A DNA stretch of 64,000 nt, from NCBI GenBank assembly GCA_036435485.1, contig CM071596.1, forward strand, positions 62,607,001 through 62,671,000, given 5' to 3'. This DNA is from Saposhnikovia divaricata (lineage: Eukaryota; Streptophyta; Magnoliopsida; Apiales; Apiaceae). The position numbers were made by a program, and so were the translations under genes. This document shows, piece after piece, positions 45,598-58,571 of this stretch; the first letter of the stretch is position 1, and each line of letters starts with the position of its first letter. Below the pieces are notes generated by a model. That model was given only the letters and a program-made list of their open reading frames with translations, was not told the DNA's origin and ran no database searches.

Positions 45598-48500
45598 CTA
45601 TCTGGGCAGTGGAATGTCAGCAAGATCCTCTCTGTATGGAATAGTATGTTCCAGTCCAATTACATGGTTCGATTCAGCAGTCTTTGAAGTATCGATGAAC
45701 GTAGTGGTGGTATCTTTTCGGAACATGAGGTAGATCACAGAAACAATGTAGATGGCAATGAAAGGAAAAACTACAATTCCTATGAATACATTTGCAACTT
45801 TTGGTAAGCTATTGCCAGTTATCCAACCAACAAAAGCTGTGATCAAGTAGTATATGTTGTAGCCAATTAATCCCAGTCCTAGTACCCATGAAAAAACAAT
45901 GATCTGCATGCCCGAGTAGATTGTAAGGTTTTGTCATTTGTGCTGGTAATTATCTATTTACACCATCTGAATGCAATTTATCTAATGCAAGAACTTACAT
46001 ATATCGAATTTATGTGAGGTCCCATCTTCAATTTGCTACTACTGAATTTAAGCAGAGGGATTAGAGCAAAGGGAAGTTCAAATGACAAAATCATCTGCAA
46101 TGGATATGCAAATTGTGAGTAAACCTTTTATCGAATGAAGGGTGTCAGATGAAAACAGTTAAAAAAAAATTGATTTGAAGCTTAAGCATGCTGTCAAATG
46201 CACTTGTATGTTCATTGCAATGTTATGGTTCACTATTGGTGTTATTTTAGACATTTAAAACACTAACCGAGGCAATGATAATCAGGCGACCAGCTTCTGA
46301 TGCTCCCCCAATGATAGAAACAATAAGACTTGGCGTGATAGCAATCAGCCTAGTTACCAGGTTTCTGATCCATGCCTTCATCCTTAGATCAATGAACCCC
46401 TAATATAATCAAAACAGCGAAGTTACTGTGAGTTGCTTACTGAATTCCAAGTGAAAACGTTTAAACTAAAAATACCATAATGATATTGAAATTCGGAACC
46501 TGCATGATGTATTGTCCAGCATAAGTTCCTGTGATGGTGGAACTCTGACCCGAAGCTAGTAAAGCGATTGCATATACAGTAGAACTTGATTTTCCCAACA
46601 CATTCTGGTAGTTAAAATTAACATAAATATGTAGCAACTTTTTGTTAGACTTGGCTCTCCTTTATGATGTTAAAACTATCAACCACTGTACACACACGAC
46701 AAAAAGAAATATAGACCTTGAGAAGGAAAGAAGCGGAATTAAGAGTTATATCATCACATCTGTCTAGATTATCTTTTGACATATTTGGTGAATTGCAAAC
46801 AGAACCGGTTACAGAAATGACTGCAACATTGATTAGAAATGCTACGAACAAAGCAAATCCACTCTCTATCAAAAAGTATCTGCAAGCATCCTGCAATTAT
46901 AAATAAAATAAAGGGTTGGTGAAGTCAGATACACTTGAAAATCCAACTCAAAGTCTCAAATACTAATGCAATGTTGGTGCTTACATTAATGCCACGGACA
47001 GATTTTGGTATCTTTCTGGAGAGCACAAGAGCTGAATGAAGAAACAAGTTGTGCCTGTTCATGTTAAGGTCACAAAATACATCAATGCAACTAATGCTTA
47101 GAGTAAGACTTGACATTAGGCTATGTTATCACTTTTGGGTTCATTTCCTAGTGATAAATAATGATTCCTAGAATCATTTAGAGGATTAGGTATGTGACTA
47201 ATTAGTTAGATTACTAATAAATGGAAACTATGAAGAATTTTCTTACGGCATGACAAGAGCACCAAGTAGAGCAATGGCGTCACTGGTTGCACCTTGACCA
47301 GAAAGCTTAGGAATAAATCCCATGAGCACATCTTGTGCAGGAGGCTTCACATAGCTCAGTTCTCCGAAAAAACAAGCAGCCATAACAAACACTAAGATGG
47401 ATATCAACAACTCAAGCTTCCTCACCTGCATGACATAAATACAGATAATCTAATTTAAGGAATCATACCTTATACATGTGATCTTTTTGCCTTTTCCATT
47501 ATAAATTTATACATGTGAAGAACATAAATATTGATTTGTGGCAATGCTTTTCTTAAATTCTTGGAATTTGTTAGGACTATGTACCATCTCAGGCCAATAC
47601 TCCCTTTGCTAAATAGGTTGATCTTTTGATAAGCATCAATACAAATATAGATTAAAACTTAAGTAAGAAATTACCCCATATCTTTGAAGGCCAAGAAGTA
47701 CGAGGGTACTGCAACCAGTGCAGAGAACTCCAACCCAAACTGGTATATTGAACAATATGTTCAGAGCAAATGCTGTCCCAATCACTGCCGTTGACACAGA
47801 GAGTAGATTAGTTTTGTTGTCATGACCATCTAGCTTAAAAAAACTAATATATGATGTGTGTGTGTGTCAGACTGTCTATCATATATAAAACTGTTAATAT
47901 TGTAAGACAATTCGAAAAGCCATGCCTTCAGGAATATCTGCAGCAATGACAGCAAGTTCTGCTAATAACCATAGGCAATATTTCACAAAAAAAGGGTACT
48001 CTGCTTTGCACAACTCTGCTAAATGTTTGCCTGTATAAATAATAGAGAACTTTCCTATAAGTGTTGTCCAAAACTATGCACTTTGATCTGTTTTGTTTAA
48101 ATAAAACCACGCAGATCTAAAGGTGTTGTCTAAATATCAATGCATCTTACCTGTGCTGACTCCAAGATTAGCGGCAAGGGACTGTATAATGAGTGCAAAA
48201 ATCAGACCAATGAGAATGACCCACAGCAGCTGCAAGCATGGAAACCGTTAGTGCTAGCCCGTGTAGGTTAATATATGGAAATCATATATACTAGTCAGTC
48301 AGTGCAGGTTAAGTGTTTGGAAAAGCCTCTTCATAAAAATAAGGGTAAGATTACATATAATGAGACCTTGTGGGGCTTTTATTGTTACTAGTCAGTACAT
48401 ATTTTTATTGTATAATTACAATGTTGAAGAAAGTTTATTTGCTGTCCAGTGTACACTGAATGTTGTTTAGGTAGTATATGATCAGTGCGCCTGCCTGATC

Positions 48501-48779
48501 ACTCATATCCATTCGAGGGGCTGCTAATATATTGTAGGTTCATCAAGCACACGACTACTATTGTGTGCATACCTCATATCCATGATCTGCTCCTGCTTGC
48601 ATATCGGTTTCCACTGAAAAATTAAATCAAATATACAAAATTACTGTTATTCTCATCAAATGTGTATAATGGTCGAGAAACAAGTAGAGATACTAACAAT
48701 TTCCAGGGTCCAGATAAGCCAAAGAAACAAGAAAACCAGGTCCAACATATGCGAAAAAGTTCCTCCATCCAGGCCTTTT
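45598..48779 (-). CDS. NRAMP divalent-metal transporter (first exon not found)
   Basis: Proton-coupled transporter of Mn, Fe and related divalent metals across plasma or internal membranes. Twelve coding exons on the minus strand: 48779-48698, 48613-48573, 48229-48151, 48030-47926, 47784-47675, 47425-47247, 47054-46985, 46890-46717, 46604-46500, 46399-46268, 46094-45999, 45903-45598. They join in phase to 492 codons plus TAG. The metal-site motifs are intact: DPGN in TM1 and MPH in TM6 (GALVMPHNLF). The transport signature GQSSTITGTYAGQ is also present. The tail ends LADIPLPR, as in plant NRAMP1/6-type proteins. Splice sites are GT-AG except after 47926, where the donor is GC. The initial exon, usually some 30-50 variable residues, was not recognised. 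It may lie between 48800 and 50249 or beyond element F. No stop or frameshift was seen. Confidence 0.93.
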
Positions 48780-50249
48780 CTGTTAATCAAAGCATACATT
48801 GTATTAGTGGCCATTTTACTGCCAACTTACAAGTCTTATAGATTACACAACATCATTTTATAAAGAGTATGAATGAGAAAGGTTGTGAATGATGAGAGAC
48901 TTGGTTCTTTTGAGCTTCATGGTCCACGTTTTCGACCCCCAGGGTAACTATGCGGGTTCTCCCTCCCAGCTGTTGTTGCTGCAAGCTTCCCATTGCCTAA
49001 TTGTTTGTTTTTGTGTTTGTGTGTGGGAGTGTTTGATAATGTTATGTTTCTTATATGTGTTCGAAAATAGAACAAAATTATAAAGATATATTTCTTACCA
49101 AATTTCAGCATATCATTAATTTTTGACCTTACTAACACATATTTTTTTTAACAAATCTAAGCTCGACATTCATTATTTTAGCCAATTCACACATATTTCT
49201 TCTCAAATATGATTCGAGATCGGTATTTATTATTTTTCACGATTAAAATATATTTTTTAACAAATCTGAGTCCAACATTCATTACTCCAGCCGAGTACAC
49301 ATATTTTTTTACCAAATACTATCCAACATTTATTATTGAACCCAATTAACATATCAAATATTAAAAGAAAAAACTAAAACATATAGTAAAATATTCGTGT
49401 AACACCACAAGTTTTCATGCCAACTTGTATAAATTAAATTCTAAATTTACAACTTATCATGTTTGATGAGTACATTTAAGTAAAATACAAATAACCTTAC
49501 CTAACATCAGAATTACACTCAACAATGATTTCTATCATCAAATTAGTCTCCAAAATTCTTAGTGCAGATCATCTTTGCCATCCATAAACTTTTTTTTTTC
49601 CTTAAAGTTAATGCTTTATCTTCCTCATGCTTAGCCAGCAAAGTAACAAGATTTGAAATAGTGAGCAAACTAGTGCCCAACAAGAATTTTACCATGGTAA
49701 TGCCAATAAAGTACTCTACACTTTCCTCAGTTTTCAAAGACTCTAACCAAAACTATACAAAGACTCAAGCTAGAAAATATATAAGTTTTCAATATTTGCA
49801 TTCCTCATAGCAACAAAGAAAACAACAAAAATGAATGTACTTTAAAATTTTCATAAATATGAAATATAACAAATGAGTATACTTCCCAATACTCTGTAAA
49901 TTTTAGAGATTTTAGAAACAACAAAGATTATCCACAAAGGTAAGTTTTCAAGTCATTCATATTTTCCGATACAATGAGAAATACCAAGAGAAAGAAAACA
50001 AACTAAAATGTTTGAATTTATCCACACAGCGGAATATAGACTCCAAGATACTCCGACAAATGAAAAAAATCCAATAAATACAACTGAGATATCAATATAG
50101 GAATGCACCATTTTTATTTTAATGAAGGATTTCAAATTCCTCCATGTTTGGTAGTACTTCCCAACATAAAAAGAAATATCCAAAAATAAGCAAAGTTTGA
50201 ATTATCAAAACCGAGTTGAACATTTCCCAAAATTCTCCAACTTTCATTA
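48780..50249. other. intron 1 / upstream region of the NRAMP gene
   Basis: AT-rich. No exon with an obvious NRAMP N-terminus found. It includes a degenerate tandem repeat (49130-49365). The last bases CATTA (50245-50249) are the TSD of the F array. Confidence 0.5.
49130..49365. repeat. degenerate tandem repeat, about 4 units of 50-65 bp
   Basis: Units share CACATATTTTTT, AACAAATCT and CAACATTCATTATT-like words followed by a CCA-containing stretch, at about 49136, 49190, 49245 and 49300. Confidence 0.55.
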
Positions 50250-51865
50250 TGTTTGCACTAATTCACGCAAGCGTACGTCGTTACAACTAATATAGATATA
50301 AGTAAAGTTCGTTCCCACAGAGATCTGGTTTTGGTTTTAAATCAGTTAATGCACCTATGCAACAATGTATGGTTTTTACTCACTGCTAAGACAATTAACA
50401 AGATTGAGTTTTGATTAACTAAAATTAACTAAGAAGCAAATTAACAAAACTAAGAATTAATTAACTAATGAGAATTGGAATCGAATTACTTATATGAGAA
50501 TAAACATGGGATCCTAACTTCATTAAATACTTCGCTTAGATCTAACGCCTTTAATCACTATATGCAATGGTTATGATATCTGATCGGACAACACGAAACA
50601 AGTACACGCTACCTGTCAGCATACGTATACCAAACTACCCATACATCCACAAAAGAGATAGAAGATGAATAGACACCAATTATGCTTAGACCCTATATGT
50701 CTATAGAATTTGAAAACATAACGGTTGAGGAACAAGTTATCCATAATGGTCACATAGGGCAACATAATATATTTCTATTTATGATACAAATCATGTTGAT
50801 AAACAATCATGAACCTATGCTAGCATGGCAAGTTCTAAATCTCAAGATCCACTTTCACTTCACAAGATATTAACAGATTAGATGTTAGCTACGCATTTAT
50901 CACTTAAGCATAACCATACGAGGATATCAGATATAATCACACACAGATCTTTAAAGCATCAAGATACTAAACTACATAGATAAATCCGTTAGAATCCCAT
51001 GACAACGATTAGTTCATAATCGAATTGCTTGTCATCATGGGATCTGATGAAACCATGGTGAATAACAAAGTATGAACGAATACAAATAAACTAGAATGAA
51101 GAGTTAAGAAAACAAATCCAAAATCCAGAATATCGTAATAGAAGAAAACAAAAGATGAAGTAGATCTAGATCTCCGTTTCTTGTCACGAGCTTCGTACAA
51201 TCCTTCTCCAATTTGTCTCCCTTGTTTCTCTGATAAAACATTGGTTTCTATTGTCTACATGTGTTTATATAGCCCCCATGTCTTGTCCAGCAAGAAATTC
51301 CCCAAAGCAGAATTAAAATAGAATTTCTGCAGTTCGGCAAAAAATACGTTTACTAAACTAATTCTGTTTTGAAGGAAAATTCGTAACTGACTTTTCTTCA
51401 GTATTTCTGGGCTGTTCCAGTTGTATTTGGACATCTGGACCACTTGAGAATGAAAGAGAATTCCGTTATCTTCGCGTGGACTGTAAGATCGTCCAAAACG
51501 GACTTGTATAACTCAAGATATGACCCAAACAGTAAATCAGAAATTCTGCTAGCCGACTGCAGCGCTGACTGCACCGTAGTAGCGCTGACTGCGCCAAAAC
51601 TTTCTATCCAAGATTGTAGAAAATTTCGTTGTCTTCGCATGAGCTGTAAGATCGCTGAATTCGGACTTCTAGAACTCCAGATATGGCCAAAACAGTGAAG
51701 ACTGCGCAAACTACCCGGAAAATCCGAATTTTAATCAATTTAACCTCCAACTCTTTGTTCTGCAAAACTCAATGAAAACACATTAAATACACCACATACT
51801 TGAGGTCAAGTAATCAATTTAAGCCGATACTAGGCATTCCAAGTGGATATAAAATCCACTTATCA
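50250..51865 (-). repeat. LTR1 of array F
   Basis: About 1616 bp, 3'-most LTR in the element's direction. It differs from LTR2 mainly in its left half and agrees with LTR2 in the right half. Confidence 0.92.
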
Positions 51866-51931
51866 CACCCCTAAACTTAAATTGATGCTTGTCCTCAAGC
51901 ATAAACAAATATAACTATATACAACTAACTA

Positions 51932-52060
51932 GTACCACTTCCGTAGGTGATCACGGTTGCATTTGGCATATGCAACAAGCTCTTTAAACCCCTATGCAGC
52001 CCTAGTGGACGAGTTTGGTCTCGTGAGGGCTTATAGCGAATGTACCCAAAAAATTCATCT
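51932..52060 (-). other. conserved 3' block of F unit 1 (shared with B)
   Basis: Matches 27525-27667 in element B and 56090-56220 in unit 2, lying just inside the 3' LTR in all. See the B entry for the coding/non-coding question. Confidence 0.75.
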
Positions 52061-53366
52061 AACTAAACAATGCAATGCCTGAATGCAACGAATATGAAAA
52101 TGCAACGATCCCCTCAAACTAACCAAAACCAACTAGCAAGCAAATATCTCAAAGAATGCAACCAAATCCAAATATAGCTCGACTAAGTCCCCGTATACTA
52201 AAAATACATGACAGAAACGTGCGTGTGTGCGATGCTCCTCAGATATACTCCTAACACTAGATCAAAATCTTACTTATTCTTCGCCAAGACAATCACAAGT
52301 TTAGGAATAGAATGAACGGTAAACACTTCATAACCTAGGAACACCTCCATCATCCTTCGAGTTAGACAGAAATTCATGCTTTATTACTAAACTACAACAC
52401 ATATTACTATACACAACAACGCATGCTTATTTAACCGTGCAATGGATGAGACCCCAAAAGGCTTATACAATAATACCCATGTAGCGAGCGTTAGGTTAGT
52501 GGATCCCAAACTATAAAAGCCTTAGGTCACTAGGCACAAAGTCCCCTAGAACTTAATTGCTCGAGTATTAAAGAGCTCACCCTGGTTAATTTTACATTTA
52601 ACAATTCACATAACTTTTCTTTTCTTTTCTTTTCTTTTTATTTTTTTAATTTTTTCTTTTTTTTGCAATTTTTTTCCACACCTCTAATTTGGAATGAGTG
52701 TGTTTCGCTCCATCTCATCCAACCCTAGACTACTCATAAAATATGAGCCGGCTACTAGCCATTTGATGCCTAGCCATTATTGACAATTATTAACAACTAA
52801 CATGAAATCCCTGGTTTCCCCAAAACTTAGACTTTAGTGTTCCTACGCCATCAAGGGAATAACGAAAATTCTAAATATAAACAAGTGATTAAATCTAAAA
52901 TAACCAAACAAGCATAACCTCAACCTAGCCCAAAAGCAACATAATGAGACTTGTGAAAATACTTTGTTTCTGTAACATGAAAGTTAATTCCCAGGAACTA
53001 TAAATCAACCCTCTATTCATCAATAATCACACTCAATTAAACATCGACCTGCCAATCAGAATCAGCTCATTCTACGGGATCATGAAATATGCATGCCATG
53101 CAAATACAACTAAAATGAACTCACATGGTATAAAACACAATAACAGAATGTCCTATATGAAACAAACATGCAATACATACAAAATACGAATGAATTACTA
53201 CTAACATGCAAAATATGATTTCCTACATGAACAAATGACACGCTACTACATACTACTACATACCTAACACATGGGTTGCCTTCCACGAAGCGCTTGTTTA
53301 GAGTCAATTAGCTTGACTACGTCCAAGCCTGCATTAAGGATGATAATAGTTGGCCTGGTCATCTCT

Positions 53367-54267
53367 TCATGAGACTTCATCGTCATCACGACGGCACACT
53401 TTCTGCCCCTTCTCCTCGCTTGGCCTATTCGTATAACAACTATGTCCTATTCCAATGCCTTCATCGGATGACCCAAAATCTGTCAATTTGTAGAACAACA
53501 CACATTCGCGGACTTCGCCTGAATATAATGGAGGAGGGTAAATGTAAGTTGCTGAAACCTTTGGTTCCTCAAAGAGAACTTCCTCCATTGGCTCTAATGC
53601 GCTACCTCCATCTTTATACTCTGAGACAATTAGAAGACCTGCATCTTTCCCATGGTCATCAGCCTCTTGGTACGCACATACCAATTCTTGAAATTTGTGT
53701 AGCTCACCAGTGTCTATCCCAAATAGTGTCCTTTCCAAATCATCCACCATACTAGCATGATCAAATTCCTCACATGGCTTGTGAACGCTCACCTCACCTT
53801 GGAATTTGTCTTCCTCAATTATGCATGCAGTACCTTGCTCCAAGTCACCGTTATTTTCTGGAATTGCCTCTAGTATGAATTGTTGTTTCTCTTGTTCCAA
53901 GGCACTCAAAACTTGAGCAACTAGTGTCTCCAAAGATTTGATAGACCCCTCATTACTATTTGCAAGCATCCTAATCTCCTCCATAACATTAACCTCATCT
54001 GACTGAAAAGTAGGAGTAGGTTGCTGATGTTGAAACTCTTCACTACCAAAGAAATATGACATATTTGGAACATCTTGCTGGTACTGTTGAGGATGGTATT
54101 TGGAACATATTTGGAACATCTTGATGTTGTTCCTCATAAGTGACATATGGATCAACTCCTTCGTAGTAACAATATTGTGAGGTCTCATGAACGCCCAAAC
54201 ATTGCTCACATTGCTGAGGCATGGATGTCCTCGAATATTCCCACCATTGCAACTCCTCGCCTGCCAT
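53367..54267 (-). pseudogene. ORF of F unit 1, about 300 codons, one frameshift
   Basis: Starts at the ATG near 54267 (MAGEELQWW), about 150 nt after the LTR, in one frame. It passes into a second frame that ends at 53367. One extra base in a GGTATTTGG stretch (54095-54103) explains the shift, since the span is 901 nt. The first part is Gln/Tyr/Glu-rich with a repeated QQDVPNM-like segment. A predicted coiled coil (SIKSLETLVAQVLSALEQEKQQ) and an acidic C-terminal half with VDDLERTLFGIDTGELHKFQ follow. No zinc knuckle, protease or polymerase motif. Function unknown; gag-like only by position. Confidence 0.65.
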
Positions 54268-54388
54268 TTTCAAACACTCAAGTACCTGAAACACACCGAA
54301 CTAAACAAGATAGGTAAGTAACTAATCCGAGTCAGTGAATTTTAACGACCACTGATGACAAGCACATAAACTAAAATAAAACACCGTT

Positions 54389-54412
54389 GATCCCCGGTAG
54401 CGGCGCCAAAAA
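54389..54412 (-). other. primer binding site of F (between unit 1 and LTR2)
   Basis: The minus strand reads TGGCGCCGCTACCGGGG within a few bases of the LTR. The copy next to LTR3 is at about 58546-58568. Confidence 0.8.
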
Positions 54413-54414
54413 CT

Positions 54415-56031
54415 TGTTTGCACTAATTCACGCAAGCGTACGTGGTCACAAGTAATATAGATATAAGTAAAGTTCATTCCCACAGAGATCTGGTTTTGGT
54501 TTTAAATCAGTTAATGGACCTATGCAACAATATATGATTTTTACTCACTGCTAAGACAATTAACAAGATTGGGTTTTGATTAACTAAAATTAACTAAGAA
54601 GCAGATTAACAAAACTAAGAATTAATTAATTAATGAGAATTGGAATCGAATTACTTATATGAGAATAAACATGGGATCCTAACTTCATTAAATACTTCGC
54701 TTAGATCTAACGCCTTTAATCACTATATGCAATGGTTATGATATCTGATCGGATAACACGAAACAAGTACACGCTACCTGTCAGCATACGTATACCAAAC
54801 TACCCATACATCCACAAAAGAGATAGAAGATGAATAGACACCAATTATGCTTAGACCCTATATGTCTATAGAATTTGAAAACATAACGGTTGAGGAACAA
54901 GTTATCCATAATGATCACATAGGGCAACATAATATATTTCTATTTATGCTACAAATCATGTTGATAAACAATCATGAACCTATGCTAGCATGGCAAGTTC
55001 TAAATCTCAAGATCCACTTTCACTTCACAAGAGATTAACAGATTAGATGTTAGCTACGCATCTATCACTTAAGCATAACCATACGAGGATATAAGATATA
55101 CATCACACACAGATCTTTAAAGCATCAAGATACTAAACTACATAGATAAATCCGTTAGAATCCCATGACAATGATTAGTTCATAATCGAACTGCTCGTCA
55201 TCATGGGATCTGATGAAACCATGGTGAATAACAAAGTATGAACGAATACAAATAAACTAGAATGAAGAGTTAAGAAAACAAATCTGGAATCCAGAATATC
55301 CTAATAGAAGAAAACAAAAGATGAAGTAGATCAAGATGTCCGTTGCTTGACACGAGCTTCGTACAATCCTTCTCCAACTTGTCTCCCTTGTTTCTCTGAT
55401 AAAACATTGGTTTCTATTGTCTACATGTGTTTATATAGCCCCCATGTCTTGTCCAGCAAGAAATTCCCCAAAGCAGATTTAAAATAGAATTTCTGCAGTT
55501 CGGCACAAAATACGTTTCCTAAACTGATTCTGTTTTGAAGGAAAATTCGTAACTGACTTTTCTTCAGTATTTCTGGGCTGTTCCAGTTGTATTTGGACAT
55601 CTGGACCACTTGAGAATGAAAGAGAATTCCGTTATCTTCGCGTGGACTGTAAGATCGTCCAAAACGGACTTGTAGAACTCAAGATATGACCCAAACAGTA
55701 AATCAGAAATTCTGCTAGCCGACTGCAGCGCTGACTGCACCGTAGTAGCGCTGACTGTGCCCAAAATTTCTATCCAATATTGTAGAAAATTTCGTTGTCT
55801 TCGCATGAGCTGTAAGATCGCTGAATTCGGACTTCTAGAACTCCAGATATGGCCAAAACAGTGAAGACTGCGCAAACTACCCGGAAAATCCGAATTTTAA
55901 TCAATTTAACCTCCAACTCTTTGTTCTGCAAAACTCAATGAAAACACATTAAATACACCACATACTTGAGGTCAAGTAATCAATTTAAGCCGATACTAGG
56001 CATTCCAAGTGGATATAAAATCCACTTATCA
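54415..56031 (-). repeat. LTR2 of array F (hybrid)
   Basis: About 1617 bp. The left part matches LTR3 at sites where LTR1 differs. The right part matches LTR1 where LTR3 differs. The switch falls at roughly 55210-55400. Confidence 0.9.
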
Positions 56032-56089
56032 CACCCCCAAACTTAAACCGATGCTTGTCCTCAAGCATAAACAAATATAACTATATACA

Positions 56090-56220
56090 ACTAACTAGTA
56101 CCACTTCCGTAGGTGATCACGGTTGCATTTGGCATATGCAACAAGCCCTTTAAACCCCTATGCAGCCCTAGTGGACGAGTATGGTCTCGTGAGGGCTTAT
56201 AGCGAATGTACCCAAAAAAT
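56090..56220 (-). other. conserved 3' block of F unit 2 (shared with B)
   Basis: Second F copy of the block, almost identical to 51932-52060. Confidence 0.75.
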
Positions 56221-57523
56221 TCATCTAACTAAACAATGCAATGCCTGAATGCAACGAATATGAAAATGCAACGATCCCCTCAAACTAACCAAAACCAACT
56301 AGCAAGCAAATATCTCAAAGAATGCAACCAAATCCAAATAGAGCTCGACTATGTCCCCGTATACTAACAATACATGACAGAAACGTGCGTGTGTGCGATG
56401 CTCCTCAGATATACTCCTAACACTAGATCAAAATCATACTTATTCTTCGCCAAGACAATCACAAGTTTATGAATAGAATGAACGGTAAACACTTCATAAC
56501 CTAGGAACACCTCCATCATCCTTCGAGTTAGACAGAAATTCATGCTTTATTACTAAACTACAACACATATTACTATACACAACAACGCATTCTTATTTAA
56601 CCGTGCAATGGATGAGATCCCAAAAGGCTTATACAATAATACCCATGTAGCGAGCGTTAAGTTAGTGGATCCCAGACTATAAAAACCTTAGGTCACTAGG
56701 CACAAAGTCCCCTAGAACTTAATTGCTCGAGTATTAAAGAGCTCACCCTGGTTAATTTTACATTTAACAATTCACATAACTTTTTTTTTCTTTTCTTTTT
56801 TTTATTTTTTTCTTTTTTTTGCAATTTTTTTTCCACACCTCTAATTTGGAATGAGTGTGTTTCGCTCCATCTCATCCAACCCTAGACTACTCATAAAATA
56901 TGAGCCGGCTACTAGCCATTTGATGCCTAGCCATTATTGACAATTATTAACAACTAACATGAAATCCCTGTTTTCCCCAAAACTTAGACTTTAGTGCTCC
57001 TACGCCATCAAGGGAATAACGAAAATTCTAAATATAAACAAGTGATTAAATCTAAAATAACCAAACAAGCATAACCTCAACCTAGCCCAAAAGCAACATA
57101 ATGAGACTTGTGAAAATACTTTGTTTCTGTAACATGAAAGTTAATTCCCAGGAACTATAAATCAACCCTCTATTCATCAACAATCACACTCAATTAAACA
57201 TCGACCTGCCAATCAGAATCATCTCATTCTACAGGATCATGAAATATGCATGCCATGCAAATGCAACTAAAATGAACTCACATGGTATAAAACACAATAA
57301 CAGAATGTCCTATATGAAACAAACATGCAATACATACAAAATACGAATGAATTACTACTAACATGCAAAATATGATTTCCTACATGAACAAATGACACGC
57401 TACTACATACTACTACATACCTAACACATGGGTTGCCTTCCATGAAGCGCTTGTTTAAAGTCAATTAGCTTGACTACGTCCAAGCCTCCATTAAGGATGA
57501 TAATAGTTGGCCTGGTCATCTCT

Positions 57524-58424
57524 TCATGAGACTTCATCGTCATCACGACGGCACACTTTCTGCCCCTTCTCCTCGCTTGGCCTATTCGTATAACAACTAT
57601 GTCCTATTCCAATGCCTTCATCGGTTGACCCAAAATCTGTCAATTTGTAGAACAACACACATTCGCGGGCTACGCTTGAATATAATGGAGGAGGGTAAAT
57701 GTAAGTTGCTGAAACCTTTGGTTCCTCAAAGAGAACTTCCTCCATTGGCTCTAATGCGCTACCTCCATCTTTATACTCTGAGACAATTAGAAGACCTGCA
57801 TCTTTCCCATGGTCATCAGCCTCTTGGTACGCACATACCAATTCTTGAAATTTGTGTAGCTCACCAGTGTCTATCCCAAATAGTGTCCTTTCCAAATCAT
57901 CCACCATACTAGCATGATCAAATTCCTCACATGGCTTGTGAACGCTCACCTCACCTTGGAATTTGTCTTCCTCAATTATGCATGCAGTACCTTGCTCCAA
58001 GTCACCGTTATTTTCTGAAATTGCCTCTAGTATGAATTGTTGTTTCTCTTGTTCCAAGGCACTCAAAACTTGAGCAACTAGTGTCTCCAAAGATTTGATA
58101 GACCCCTCATTACTATTTGCAAGCATCCTAATCTCCTCCATAACATTAACCTCATCTGACTGAAAAGTAGGAGTAGGTTGCTGATGTTGAAACTCTTCAC
58201 TACCAAAGAAATATGACATATTTGGAACATCTTGCTGGTACTGTTGAGGATGGTATTTGGAACATATTTGGAACATCTTGATGTTGTTCCTCATAAGTGA
58301 CATATGGATCAACTCCTTCGTAGTAACAATATTGTGAGGTCTCATGAACGCCCAAACATTGCTCACATTGCTGAGGCATGGATGTCCTCGAATATTCCCA
58401 CCATTGCAACTCCTCGCCTGCCAT
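57524..58424 (-). pseudogene. ORF of F unit 2, same frameshift as unit 1
   Basis: Nearly identical to 53367-54267, with only a handful of changed residues in the second frame (for example PENNGD versus SENNGD, and GEVRE versus SVARE). The one-base shift in the same GGTATTTGG stretch (about 58252-58260) is shared, so it existed before the unit was duplicated. Confidence 0.65.
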
Positions 58425-58571
58425 TTTCAAACACTCAAGTACCTGAAACACACCGAACTAAACAAGATAGGTAAGTAACTAATCCGAGTCAGTGAATTTT
58501 AACGACCACTGATGACAAGCACATAAACTAAAATAAAACACCGTTGATCCCCGGTAGCGGCGCCAAAAACT

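Noticed and set aside
45598..48779. EIN2-type gene (which also has an NRAMP domain)
   Set aside because: The protein stops shortly after the last membrane segment with LADIPLPR and has no long C-terminal EIN2 region. The DPGN and MPH metal motifs are intact.
49543..49737. 64-codon minus-strand ORF as the missing NRAMP first exon
   Set aside because: No resemblance to NRAMP N-termini and no donor site in a phase that joins exon 48779-48698 convincingly.
50682..50873. 63-codon ORF inside the F LTRs (also 54847 and 59004)
   Set aside because: It lies in LTR sequence, is short, and appears in all copies simply because the LTRs are repeats.
53369..53755. 128-codon plus-strand ORF in F, repeated at 57526-57912
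   Set aside because: It is antisense to the F ORF. Its preservation in both units follows from the recent duplication, and no start or leader context supports it.
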